Assembly: GCA_022496205.1 (NCBI GenBank)
Contig: WTXD01000263.1
Span: 1-14,200, forward strand
Source of the DNA: Gloeopeniophorella convolvens
Taxonomy: Eukaryota > Basidiomycota > Agaricomycetes > Russulales
Reading direction: 5' to 3'
Length of the DNA: 14,200 bases
Shown: positions 1 to 9,500 of the stretch, piece by piece
Numbering within the stretch: position 1 is the stretch's first letter
How the letters are laid out: each line of letters opens with the position of its first letter
Notes under the pieces: generated by a model
What the model saw: the letters and a program-made list of their open reading frames with translations, nothing else
The model's database searches: none
What the model was told of the DNA's origin: nothing
Made by a program: the position numbers and the translations under genes

Positions 1-125
1 ACGAGAACGTCAAGTATTGGCACAAGGGTGATGAACTCAATGCCAGAAAACCCCACAAGCAGAACAAGTTTCCAACCGCCGATGATGCGCCACGAGGGCC
101 TGGGCAATCTGCTGAAGGCGAGAAC
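1..125 (+). other. Flanking DNA left of the retrotransposon; possible coding fragment
   Basis: This stretch precedes the 5' LTR. The frame beginning at base 3 is open up to the LTR and gives about 41 hydrophilic residues (it contains KYWHKGDELNARKPHK). A second plus-strand frame and at least one minus-strand frame are also open, so the coding call is weak. I recognise no family. If the element inserted here, the sequence would continue at 6187, where this frame meets a TAG stop within two codons. It may be the 3' end of an interrupted gene, or non-coding. Confidence 0.3.
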
Positions 126-494
126 TGTTGAGACGGACAGTGTCCTGGCGGCTCTGATTAGATTAGATATGGACCTAATGATCAAGGACTATCTTATCTT
201 GTGTACATAATGTTCTAGACTTAAGGCTGTGCTCAGCCCCACATTCGTTTCCATGATTCTGGACTATTCTAGGGCATTCTATGACCCACCTTGTACTCCG
301 GTACCCACTCTTACTCCGTTTCATGTGGGTCTCCTAGGCTTTCTAAGCAGTGTTTATCACATGCTATCTGTCGCTCCTTACTGTATATAAGGACCTCTTT
401 CTTCGCCTCTGTAGCCTCAGTCTTTTGACCTTCTCTGACTGAGCGTCACTCTGTGTCCTTCAGTTGTCACTCCACCCTCTGCTGCGCTTCAACA
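126..494 (+). repeat. 5' LTR of the copia element (short, intronless form)
   Basis: A 369-bp terminal repeat, opening TGTTGAGACGGACAG and ending CTTCAACA, directly followed by the primer-binding site. It contains two degenerate ~20-base units starting TGACCCAC/TACCCAC at about 282-320, a TATA box (384-390) and, about 30 bases on, the block AGTCTTTTGACC...GACTGAG (419-443) joined directly to CGTCACTCTGTGTCCTTCAG (444-463). In the 3' LTR these two blocks are first separated by 54 intron-like bases and then repeated in the joined form. The LTR should supply promoter and transcription start for the element. Confidence 0.95.
384..390 (+). promoter_or_regulatory. TATA box of the 5' LTR promoter
   Basis: TATATAA lies 35 bases upstream of the leader block at 419. 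The same motif sits at the equivalent place in the 3' LTR (5958-5964) and in the divergent LTR at the right edge (14091-14098). Conservation across three LTRs supports a core promoter; the transcription start is inferred to be near 415-420. Confidence 0.75.
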
Positions 495-506
495 GGTTAT
501 GGGCCC
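495..506 (+). promoter_or_regulatory. Primer-binding site, initiator tRNA-Met half-tRNA type
   Basis: GGTTATGGGCCC follows the LTR end without a gap. Its complement, GGGCCCATAACC, is the anticodon stem-loop of eukaryotic initiator tRNA-Met with the CAT anticodon in the middle. Drosophila copia and yeast Ty5 are known to prime from an internal cut of this tRNA rather than its 3' end. The match implies the same half-tRNA priming here. Confidence 0.85.
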
Positions 507-1384
507 TGCCTAGATACCTTGCACAGAAGATTTACACAAGCTCCCTTGACAAGACAATGCATCTTCACTCCCAACAAGGCGAGCCTCTGTTCCATTCTTT
601 CCTTCCTCCTTCCCTGGCTAGGCCATGGGATTGTGCATAGCACTTGGGTCTTAACCAGACTTCCTGCAAGCTGTGGGACGGAGCGTGGCGACGCAGAACC
701 ACAGTAAGCTTCCTCACCCCACAGTGCGCACTTACAGTACTTTTACTATACACTACTATACATGTTCCTGGGGAAACCCACCAGCGTGCAGTAGTCAGCC
801 GCTGTGTGTGGAGCCAGAAGAGCGGCCCTTATGGCCCCTTAGGCAAGCAGGGGGGAAGCCCCTTGTGACGCTTTTTGGCTAGTGAACGGTTGGCCGTCTG
901 CCCTTAAGTGGGAGCGGTTTTGGTGTATAACAAGGCGGGGAACACCACCCTAGACCTTGCGCCTGTTACAACTGCGCTACCCTACTATACAGTAGTACAT
1001 AGGGATGAGCCTCACAGTTCACCTCTGCATGAACCAGCGTCAGTACCAGGTCTTTGACCATTGGGAAACAGAGCGCCATGCATGTAGAACAAATTGGACC
1101 CCCTTATCCACTGGCCCAATCATCTAGGCCTTAAGTAGAGATTCCCCCAAAGCGCATAGATGGGCTATTTCAATGCCGTCTCTATGGTCGTGCCGGGTGG
1201 CTCATCTCTACAGTGGATTACCTTACAAAGTACATTACAAAGTCGCACATCATGGGCTCTGAGGACTGGTCATTATGATCAGTGGTACAAGTTCACATGC
1301 GCAGGAGGCATCTACATCTTCTCTGCACCAGCACTGTTGCTGACTGCTCCTCGGCAACAGACCTTACCATCGCACTTTGACAAC
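507..1384 (+). other. Long untranslated leader between primer-binding site and gag
   Basis: Copia elements usually start gag close to the primer-binding site; here almost 880 bases intervene. Several short open frames with ATG codons occur (for example 644-868 and 1160-1471) but none resembles a known protein. The decamer CTACTATACA occurs twice (near 752 and 983), and a G-rich/C-rich foldback lies near 848-864. An internal insertion, an extra regulatory leader or introns are possible. I find no second element with clear ends. Confidence 0.6.
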
Positions 1385-4300
1385 ATGTCGACACCTCCTC
1401 TCCATCTGCTTTTCTCCCTGCGCAGTCGCCGCCACCAACTGCATCCCTTCCTGCCTCCACCTCGTCCTTGAAACTTAACCTCAAGGACATGAAGCTCACG
1501 CCTAATCCAGGCAACAAATTTGAGGGCTCCAACTGGAACGAGTGGTCTACCTCGTTCAAAGGCCTCCTCATGATGGCCAACCTTGGTGGGCTCTTGGAGC
1601 TCAAAGAAATGCCGTCCCATGCCACCCAAGAAGACTGGGACACGGCCCAAGGCGTCATGAAGGGATACTTTATGTCCCACATGGCCTACACCATCTGGAG
1701 CTCCATTGAGAGCGACGCCACTTACCCTACAGTGGCTCACAAGTGGGGCAAGCTTAGGGAAACCTATGCGGGCGTTGGGGCCACTACGGCCTTCAACAAC
1801 TGGGTCAGCTTGACCCAAGCACGGCTGGACGACTCCAAGCCAATGACACCTCAGCTCAATGAGCTGAACGCGCTGAGGAACAACCTCACCTCTGCAGGGC
1901 ATGGGGTCTCTGACCTCCAGTTCTGCCTCATCCTCCTCCAGGCCATGCCGGCGTCATACGACACGGTGGCCTCCACCATCCTCGCTGCCAGCTTGCCCTC
2001 AAAGCTGGAGCACGACAACATTGCGCAGACAATCCTCAATGAGGAAACGCGCCGTCAGTCCAATGGCTCTCTCAATGCGGCCAGGGCGCCCATCAAGGGC
2101 AAGGGTGACAAACCCAAGAAAAAGGATGTGACTTGCCACTACTGCAAGAAAAAAGGTCACATCCGCCCTGATTGTCGCAAGCTGAAGAAGGACATTGAGG
2201 ATGGAAAGGTGGATGCCAAGGGCAACAAGGTGGCGGACAGTAACAAGTCCGCCAACGCGCATGTACTAGTACCTACCACCGCCACTATTCAGGAGGTGGA
2301 CAATGAACTGCGCGTTTCCCTTTATGCCTCTGTGCGATCCCGCTGGATGATGGACTCTGGCGCAACACACCATATCACTCCCTACCGCTCCGACTTCACA
2401 GACTACTCCCTCACCAAAGGCAGTATAAGCCTGGGAGACAACTCTACAGTCGAGCAATGTGGTGTTGGCACCGTCGTCTTCAAAACAGGGCAGAACTCCG
2501 TGATAACCCTCAATAATGTGCTGCATATTCCAAATGTCAAGACACGCTTTATATCTACGCGTGCTCTAGCACAGAAGGGGGCCACTGTCACGTTTGAGGA
2601 ACGCTCCTTTAAAATCTCTGTCAACCAGAGTCATGTTGCAACGGGCTACTTAGAAGGCAACCTTTACTGGTTAGACGCCTCAGTACAGTCCCTCAATGCA
2701 CATGTTGGGTCCACTGCCCTCACTTTGGACCTCTGGCATCAGCGCATGGGTCATGTATCATATGAAACCCTAAAGCGCCATGCAGACTCTGTCAAGGGTC
2801 TTGCACTTGATAGCTCAGTCGTGCCCTCTGCTCCTTGTCCGGCTTGTGAATTCGGCAAGAGCACACGACTTCCCTTCCCTCACTCCTCCAAAAAGGCCTC
2901 TCGCATTCTAGAGATCGTTCACAGCGATCTTGCAGGGCCTATGCAGAAGGACTCCATCCAAGGTGCCCGGTACACAGCCACTTTCATAGACGACTACTCG
3001 CGTCATGCAGTCGTCTTTTACCTTAAAACCAAGGATCAGTTTGCTGCAGCCTTCAGGAAGTTCCTAGCATGGGCGGAAACACAAACCGCCCAACCGCTAA
3101 AGGCTCTGCATTCAGACCGAGGTGGCGAGTACCTGTCGGGCACTGTCAAGGAGATCCTCACGGAGAAGGGAATTGAGCATCACACCACGATGCCAGGGTC
3201 GCCTCAGCAGAATGGTAAAGCCGAGCGGTTTAACCGCACCATTATGGACAAGGCACTGTCTATGCTACATCATGCTGGACTGTCTTTCGGCTTCTGGGAA
3301 TTAGCGGTAGGCGCTGCTGTGCACGTCTATAACCGTACCCCTACCAGAACGCTTGAGTGGCGCACACCCATTGAGCGCTGGAGTGCTGGTCACACTCCTG
3401 ATGTCTCTTACTTTCGCGTCTTCGGATGCTTGGCATATAAACATGTGCCTAGTGACAAGCGTAGGAAACTCGACGCTAAGGCGATTGAGACCACGTTTGT
3501 TGGGTACGAGTCGGGTTCTAAGGGCTACCGACTATGGAATGGACGTACTCACTCTATTGAAGTGTCCCGCGATGTGACCTTTGATGAGAGCACATTCCCA
3601 TCTAAGCAGAGGCCTGAGCCGTCCTCTACTGTTCTCCAACCAGCCCCAGTTGTCTTACCAGTGCCAACGGTACAACTTGCTATCCCACCGGCGAATCCAC
3701 CGCCTCCACCACCTCCTGTTCCCTCTCCTGCGCCGCCTAATCCGCCTGCAAAGGAAGAAAAACAGGAAGAAAACCCCTTCATTGTACAGCGACCTGTCAC
3801 CCCTCCACCTCTATTCAGACAAACACCGGTCCCTCAGACCCCTCAAAGACGCACCACACGGCCAGTTCACCGGCCAGCCGTGGTATCTCCACATATGGAG
3901 AGACTGGAACCTATAATTCAGCCACCAGTAGTAGATCCACCCCGCCCAACTCCTGAGCAAATGCGGGGGAATGCCGAGCAGCGTAGCCGGCTACTTAGGG
4001 AAATGGATGAGGCTCGGCCTGTGCGGCGCACTGCGCGCCCGCATCGTCCTAACCCCAAGTACTACTCTGGAGATAACGCTGAATTCCGGTCTGGACGTCT
4101 GGGAATTGCAGAGCTACTTGCAGCTGCAATTGGTGAAGATCCTGCCACTTATAAAGAGGCAATGCGGTCTGAAAACGCGGAGGAATGGACTGAAGCGTGC
4201 CAATATGAAATGGACGCTCTTGCCAAGAACGGCACATGGGAGTTAATGGATCTCCCTGCAGGTCGCAAAGCAGTAAAATCCAAATGGGTTTTCAAGCTCA

Positions 4301-4701
4301 AAGCAGATGGACGCTTTCGAGCTCGGTTGGTGGCAAAGGGCTTTACACAAGTCCCTGGGATAGACTACGACGAAACCTTCTCTCCAGTTGCCAGATTTGA
4401 GTCACTACGACTCTTGCTAGCGTTAGCTGCGCTAGAGGATTGGGAAATCCACCAGATGGACGTCAAGTCGGCGTTCCTTCATGGCAACCTGGATGAAGAG
4501 ATCTATATGGAGCAACCACAAGGTTTGCAGTACCAGGCCAGGAGAACAAGGTCTGCCGCCTTAAAAAGGCAATCTACGGTCTCAAACAAGCTTCACGCGC
4601 ATGGAACTTGCAATTCCATGGAGTTCTTGAGGAACTCGGCTTCACGCGCACGGTCTCAGATGCTGGGATCTATGTGTATCTTCAACGTGGGGGGGATATA
4701 A
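1385..4701 (+). CDS. Copia polyprotein, part 1: gag, protease, integrase, start of reverse transcriptase
   Basis: Residue numbers count the Leu codon at 1468 as 1. Order of domains: gag with the NWNEWSTSF region (about 20-220); CCHC zinc knuckle CHYCKKKGHIRPDC from residue 223; aspartic protease DSGAT at 296; integrase zinc finger with His 424 and 429, Cys 457 and 460; integrase core with Asp 487, Asp 550 and Glu 586 (35 residues between the last two); a proline-rich linker (about 720-830); then reverse transcriptase with the first catalytic Asp at 998 in QMDVKSAFLHG. The likely initiator ATG at 1385 is one frame off: its frame stops soon, while the Pro/Ser-rich gag N-terminus continues in the main frame from 1390. 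The next in-frame ATG is 1489. After about 4527 the frame is lost by a one-base loss, so the last ~55 residues (to 4701) are out-of-frame sequence. Confidence 0.9.
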
Positions 4702-4907
4702 AAATCATCATTATTCTATACGTTGACGACATCACTTTGATGGGGAACTCCCTATCTGAGGTTACTCGCATCAAGGCTGCTCTTAGTGCGCGCTATGAGA
4801 TGACGGATCTTGGAGAAATCCAGTCCTACCTCGGGGTTCGCATTACTCGCGATCGACCCTTACGCCGCCTAGAGATCGACCAGTCGGATATATCCTCCAC
4901 AAGCTGA
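4530..4907 (+). CDS. Copia polyprotein, part 2: reverse transcriptase palm with YVDD
   Basis: The reverse transcriptase continues in a different frame from part 1. It shows KKAIYGLKQASRAWN just after the break and the catalytic YVDD at 4719-4730, followed by the DLGEIQSYLGVRI segment typical of copia elements. No in-frame ATG starts it; it is a continuation created by a missing base around 4527-4530. It stops at 4907 because another base is missing near 4884-4887. The residues after EIDQS are out of frame. The enzyme would copy element RNA into DNA inside virus-like particles, but this copy cannot make it in one chain as written. Confidence 0.88.
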   Translation, partial: VPGQENKVCRLKKAIYGLKQASRAWNLQFHGVLEELGFTRTVSDAGIYVYLQRGGDIKIIIILYVDDITLMGNSLSEVTRIKAALSARYEMTDLGEIQSYLGVRITRDRPLRRLEIDQSDISSTS

Positions 4908-5677
4908 AGCAATTCAAGCTGGATGGTGCCGATCCTAACCTCACCCCCCTTCCTGCCGGCGCCGAAGTGCACCTTGTCAAGTCAGATAAGGAGGCATCCG
5001 CTGAAGAGAGACAGTACTATCAATCTCTCATCGGAAGTTTGCTCTATGCAAACCTTGGCACTAGACCGGACATTTCCTTTGCTGTGGGACGCCTTGCCCA
5101 GTACGCAGCAAATCCCTCACCAAAACATCTAAGCCTTGCAAAATATGTCCTCAAATACCTCAAGGGGACTATTAACTATCGCATCCGCTATGATGGGGCC
5201 AATGGGGTCGGACTTTATGGTTACTCCGACTCAAGCTGGGGAGACAACCCAGACGACTATCGTTCCACCTCTGGCTACGTATTCCTTCTAGCAGAAGGCG
5301 CAATCTCTTGGTCCTCGCGCAAGCAAAAGACCATCGCCCTCAGCACCACTGAAGCCGAGTACATGGCCTTAACCGACGCTGGCAACCAAGCCGCGTGGTA
5401 TCAGAGCTTTTACTCTGAGCTAGGATACAATGTTGAAGATCCAATCCTGTTGCACGGCGACAATAAAGGTTCAGTTGACCTCGCCAGCAATCCAGTTACT
5501 GGCAGGAGATCCAAACATATCCAGCTAAAGCACCACAAGATCCGCGAGTATGTTCAAAACAACGTCGTAGATCTGGTTCGCACCAAGACAGAGGACATGG
5601 TAGCAGATGGCTTAACAAAATCACTTGCCAAATCGCGCCACTCCCTGCTCTCTGGGCAAATGGGTTTAGTAGGATGA
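4886..5677 (+). CDS. Copia polyprotein, part 3: reverse transcriptase end and RNase H
   Basis: The third frame resumes the polyprotein at 4886 and runs to the TGA at 5675-5677. It begins with the reverse transcriptase connection (SLIGSLLYANLGTRPDISFA) and ends with a copia-type RNase H. Catalytic acidic residues are visible: Asp at 5228-5230 in YSDSSW, Glu at 5351-5353 in TTEAEYMAL, Asp at 5459-5461 in HGDN, and Asp at 5606-5608 in VADGLTK. The first usable ATG is 4967, but that is inside the domain and is not a natural start. The C-terminus looks complete, 14 bases before the polypurine tract. Confidence 0.9.
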   Translation, partial: GYILHKLKQFKLDGADPNLTPLPAGAEVHLVKSDKEASAEERQYYQSLIGSLLYANLGTRPDISFAVGRLAQYAANPSPKHLSLAKYVLKYLKGTINYRIRYDGANGVGLYGYSDSSWGDNPDDYRSTSGYVFLLAEGAISWSSRKQKTIALSTTEAEYMALTDAGNQAAWYQSFYSELGYNVEDPILLHGDNKGSVDLASNPVTGRRSKHIQLKHHKIREYVQNNVVDLVRTKTEDMVADGLTKSLAKSRHSLLSGQMGLVG

Positions 5678-5690
5678 TGGATGTCTTGAT

Positions 5691-5700
5691 CACGGGGGGA
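5691..5700 (+). promoter_or_regulatory. Polypurine tract for plus-strand priming
   Basis: CACGGGGGGA ends exactly at the first base of the 3' LTR. A purine run in this position is the standard plus-strand primer of LTR retrotransposons. Confidence 0.85.
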
Positions 5701-5957
5701 TGTTGAGACGGACAGTGTCCTGGCGGCTCTGATTAGATTAGATATGGACCTAATGATCAAGGACTATCTTATCTTGTGTACATAATGTTCTAGACTTAAG
5801 GCTGTGCTCAGCCCCACATTCGTTTCCATGTTCTGGACTATTCTAGGGCATTCCATGACCCACCTTGTACTCCGGTACCCACTCTTACTCCGTTTCATGT
5901 GGGTCTCCTAGGCTTTCTAAGCAGTGTTTATCACATGCTATCTGTCGCTCCTTACTG

Positions 5958-5964
5958 TATATAA
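5958..5964 (+). promoter_or_regulatory. TATA box of the 3' LTR promoter
   Basis: TATATAA lies 36 bases before block X at 5994. Transcription from this LTR would run rightwards towards the gene starting at 6535, so a read-through or LTR-driven transcript is possible. Confidence 0.7.
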
Positions 5965-5993
5965 GGACCTCTTTCTTTCGCCTTTGTAGCCTC

Positions 5994-6135
5994 AGTCTTT
6001 TGACCTTCTCTGACTGAGGCAAGTACACTACTACTCCTTTCACTTCTACCTTATGCTTACTTTACCTTATAGCGTCACTTTGTGTCCTTCAGGTATTGCA
6101 CTAATGTATAAGTCTTTTGACCTTCTCTGACTGAG
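5994..6135 (+). repeat. 25-bp direct repeat (block X) twice in the 3' LTR
   Basis: The 25 bases AGTCTTTTGACC...GACTGAG occur identically at 5994-6018 and 6111-6135, and once in the 5' LTR (419-443). The 20-base block Y (CGTCACTTTGTGTCCTTCAG) is also present twice, at 6073-6092 and 6136-6155. The first copy of X and Y is interrupted by 54 bases; the second is continuous. Confidence 0.95.
6019..6072 (+). other. Candidate GC-AG intron in the LTR leader
   Basis: This 54-base segment begins GCAAGT, the consensus donor of GC-AG introns, has CTTAC (a CTNAC branch-like motif) about 15 bases before its end, and ends TTATAG. Its flanks, block X on the left and block Y on the right, recur joined without it at 6111-6155 and at 419-463 in the 5' LTR. 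The junction can slide by two bases because AG is shared. The right-edge LTR has GCAAGT at the same place (14150) and CTTAC downstream. Size and motifs fit the introns of the neighbouring host gene. Confidence 0.55.
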
Positions 6136-6186
6136 CGTCACTTTGTGTCCTTCAGTTGTCACTCCACCCTCTGCTGCGCTTCAACA

Positions 6187-6534
6187 GAGAGCGCGTAGCT
6201 GCGCCTTGTAGACAGTGGCGCAAGGGGTACCGCGTCGAGACTGTCTGAGATGCGACTGAAAGCCGCGATACGTCCGAAACGAACGATTACACCCGGAGCA
6301 AGAGGCCAGTGCGAAGGAAGGCGTTGTATGCAGAGGGAAAGAGGAAACCTCTTGATGCCTGGAGGAGCCCTCGATGCAGGCTGTGTGCCGGCCGCACGGC
6401 AGCGGTGCATTTGCAAGTGCCAGTTTCAAATTAGCCGAGGTTAGCGTCCAAATTGGCGTAAAAGCGGGCTCTACGCTCACTAACTTGACATCTCTCTTTC
6501 TCTTGCCACGTCTCAAGCCTATTGCACAGACAGG
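6187..6534 (+). promoter_or_regulatory. Presumed upstream and 5' untranslated region of the host gene
   Basis: About 350 bases between the 3' LTR and the ATG at 6535. I see no TATA box of its own close to the start, only a pyrimidine-rich stretch (about 6480-6520, with TCTCTCTTTCTCTTG), which is common near fungal transcription starts. The retrotransposon sits directly upstream and may have displaced the original promoter. Confidence 0.4.
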
Positions 6535-9500
6535 ATGGGTCGAAAGGGCAGCAAACATACTAAAACCCCGCAGACTCGTGAGCTCACTCCACCGCCACCG
6601 ACTCAGGTTCCCAGGGAATCTAGCCGGGAACTTACACCGCCGCCATCCACTCAAGTTCCCAAGGAACCTAGCTGGGATCCCATCTCGTCTTTCACGAGCG
6701 GCGATGGGGACTCGGCCACACCGTGCGGTGGTAAGGCTAGCGTCTTGGACCCGGTTCTCGAAGAGCCTGTCGAGGTTGAAGGTATGCTGTCAACACGATC
6801 ATCTACCGGCACGGTCACTTATGCTCACTGTGACCCATAGATCCTACCGAAGTCGCCTCGTCACAGCGTCCAATGCGCAAGACCAAGGAGAAGCTGCTGT
6901 CCAACCCAAGTCAGTGGTCGCCAAGTCTGTCAATCTTACTGACTCACGCTGTATCGAGCAGCCTGGTTGGCACCGGGGAGTAGGAAGCGGCCGAACGAAG
7001 GTTAGTATGAGGAGAACCTGGATACGGACCTCACAACTGGCCGGTACTCACCTCCTTGATGCAGCGTCCAACTACGATCGTGCTACTGGGTCTTCCGCCA
7101 CCGGCCAAGCCAATAAGCGTCGGAACGTTTCTGGCACCAGCGCGGGTAGGCGTCGATTCAGGGCCTGACGTTGCGACAAGTTTCTGAACGGCCCCTGTTA
7201 TTAGGCCTTATGACAGAAATGCCACCCAGTGACGCAGAAGACGCCAGGATAGTAAAGGATACTGAAGCCTTCGCTCGCAACCTGGAGGATAGGGAGCGCG
7301 AGCGCAGAGAGGCCAGGAATCAGCTATGTGAGTACAGACTACAAGCTCTAGGTATACCCGCGTATCACTGAGCCCGATGTCGCATAGCCCGTAGCCATCC
7401 AGCGCCTGATGACGAAAGGCCCGACGATGGTCAGGTTGGCCCGGGCGACCCTATGGATGTCGACGATATCCCTGTTCCAGAAAGCGGCTCGACGACCCTA
7501 GAACTGCCCAAATCGACTTCGAAGAGCACCCGCGACGGAGGACTGCCCAAGCCTGGAAAGCATTCAGAGAGACAAGGTTCGCAGAAGAAGCACGACAAAG
7601 CCCGAGCCGAATCCAAGACAAAGTCAGACAAGGCCCAACCCAAGTCCAAGAAGAAGTCGGACAAGGCCCGCAAAGGTAAGGCTAAAGATCGGGCGCACAA
7701 GGCCACCAAGAAAGCCCGTGAGGACTCCGACGACGAGGACGACGAGGATGATGGCGAAGATGACAACGATTTGGACACGGATTCAACGTCCAACAGCGAT
7801 CCGGACTCGTCTGACTCGTCGGAGTCCGACGATGATGGCGAAAGCGATGCCAACAGCGACGATGATCTTGACGATGGATTCGAGCCGCTCGCTAAGAAGT
7901 CTCGCAAGCACAAGAAAGGATCTTCCAAGAGCAAGGCTCGCCAGAAGGCAGCGAGAGCAGAAAAAGAGTCGGAGTCCAACAAGGCTAAGGCCCGCAAGCC
8001 CGCTTCGAGAAATCGGAAGTCTGGAAAGCGCAACGATGTGATAACTCACGCCGATGAGGTAAGCACTCGTTCGCACCAATCGGACCCGTCGTCTGATTGC
8101 ATCACGCTCTTTGATCATTGATTCACTGTCCATTGTCATCTCGCCTGCTGTGACTTGCCGCATACCTACCCTCCACCACCCAGCAACCACGATGGAGCAG
8201 CTCCAAACGACAAGAAGAGGCTGGCCTGGCGGTCAAGAAAGGCTCCAAGAGACTCGAGAGTAAGGGCAAATCGTCGAAGGTAAGTCACCTTAGGACTACA
8301 ACTTCTGCACTGCACGCTGCCTGATGTCGCTTCCCCACCGAACGCCACTCATTCAATCACTTCCAGCGCGACAAAATCCAACACTTTTTTGGACTTGGGA
8401 CTCGGGACTCGGGACGGACAGGCAGCGACTCGGACTCAGACTCGGACTCGGATTCGAGCAGCGACTCGTCCTCCGACCGCCGTCGCAGGCGCCGGTCCAA
8501 ATCGAAGGTGAGTGCTGACCTGCGATTGCAGAGCACATTCTCAGCGTTGTAACATTCACCCCAGGCCAGTACAAAGAAGGCCAAGAAGTCAAGGTGCGAT
8601 CATTCCTCATCCGGGCGTTCAAGAAGAAGGACCGTCGTCGCAATCGCAAGCGCAGCCGTCATAGTTCGGCGCGCTATATGTCTGAAGACCTTTCGGAGGC
8701 CTCGACGGATGATGGGCATCGGAATCGGTATGTCAACTTCCAGCGCGCATCCAAGTTATGTGGTGTGCTCACGTCTTCAAGCTCGGCACGCAAGCGCCGT
8801 TCTAAGAAAAAGCCGAAGATGGTACGTCGATCTGTCTCGATGCCACCCCTGCACATCCCCGCGCTGACCCGGCTTCTGCGCTCTAGGTAATCGTCAACAG
8901 CGAGAGGACCGACAAGCGCAACGCCAAGCATGACCGTGTAACCTGGCTCAAGTACCCAAAGGACGGCAAACGGAAGCTCGGGAAGAAGGCCCAAGATGAT
9001 CCTATCGACAGGATGATGACGAAGATGAACGATGCAACCGCAACGCATATTCTCTTCGGCTTTGCCTTCCCGGACTTCAGCGAGCAGACACGCAATGAGT
9101 ACGAGGCGGTCTGCCTCGACGTCGCGAGGGAGTATAATGCGGCCATCTACACGCGCATGCATGATGATGGTCTTTATCGCAAACTCATCCTATCTGTCGT
9201 AAGTCCTTCTTGCAGTTCTGTGCCTCCGACCTCATACTAACACTTCTGACAGCCCATGGGTCGTATATCGATCTACCGCGGGCCGTTCAAGACGGCCGCT
9301 GAAGGGGTTGTGCGGACGCACTTCGCTATCAACCCCGCGGAGCCAGTCCCCGTCCTTGCAATCCAGAACGCCCTCACGAATCACAAATATATCTACCCTC
9401 TCGTCGACAACAGCCAGGTAAATCAGATCGCCTTGACTATGTATGCCGCGGCCTCACGTTCATAACAGAGGGCGTTCTCCGAGTCCGCGAAGTTCGACGA

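Larger units (their letters stand above)
126..6186 (+). mobile_element. Ty1/copia LTR retrotransposon, near full length
   Basis: The element is about 6.06 kb: LTR, primer-binding site, long leader, gag-protease-integrase-reverse transcriptase-RNase H, polypurine tract, LTR. Integrase lying before reverse transcriptase defines the Ty1/copia order. The LTRs begin TGTTG and end CAACA. Over the shared 369 positions I count three C/T substitutions and two single-base indels, so insertion is fairly recent. The 3' LTR is 117 bp longer. The six bases on each outer side are GAGAAC (120-125) and GAGAGC (6187-6192), matching at five of six: a possible decayed target-site duplication, although copia elements usually make five. 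The coding frame has three one-base breaks, so this copy is probably not autonomous as written. Confidence 0.95.
5701..6186 (+). repeat. 3' LTR of the copia element (long form with intron-like segment)
   Basis: A 486-bp copy of the terminal repeat. Up to 6018 it matches the 5' LTR almost base for base. It then holds a 54-base intron-like segment (6019-6072), the block Y (6073-6092), an 18-base spacer (6093-6110), a second copy of block X (6111-6135) and a second Y (6136-6155), followed by the same 31 terminal bases as the 5' LTR. The X-to-X distance is 117, exactly the length difference between the LTRs. It lies upstream of, and in the same orientation as, the host gene at 6535. Confidence 0.95.

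Noticed and set aside
1312..1902. 196-residue minus-strand open frame at the gag start
   Set aside because: Antisense shadow of gag with no family features.
4520..4890. Programmed ribosomal frameshifting in the polyprotein
   Set aside because: The breaks fall inside the reverse transcriptase domain, no slippery heptamer or strong downstream structure is evident, and copia elements normally use a single frame.
6374..7168. 264-codon plus-strand open frame overlapping the first exons of the host gene
   Set aside because: The tandem repeat at 6577-6672 changes silently in the MGRKGSKH frame, not in this one, and the competing model has consistent splice sites and phases. The frame is arginine-rich and resembles nothing known.
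7431..8033. 200-residue minus-strand open frame rich in Ser, Leu and Asp
   Set aside because: It is antisense to the Lys/Asp/Ser low-complexity exon; such codon use removes stop codons on the opposite strand.
8594..8655. Intron 8594-8655 as an alternative way to fix the frame near 8565
   Set aside because: The phases fit, but it would remove a basic coding-like stretch, has a weak GTGCGA donor and lacks a clear branch site or pyrimidine tract.
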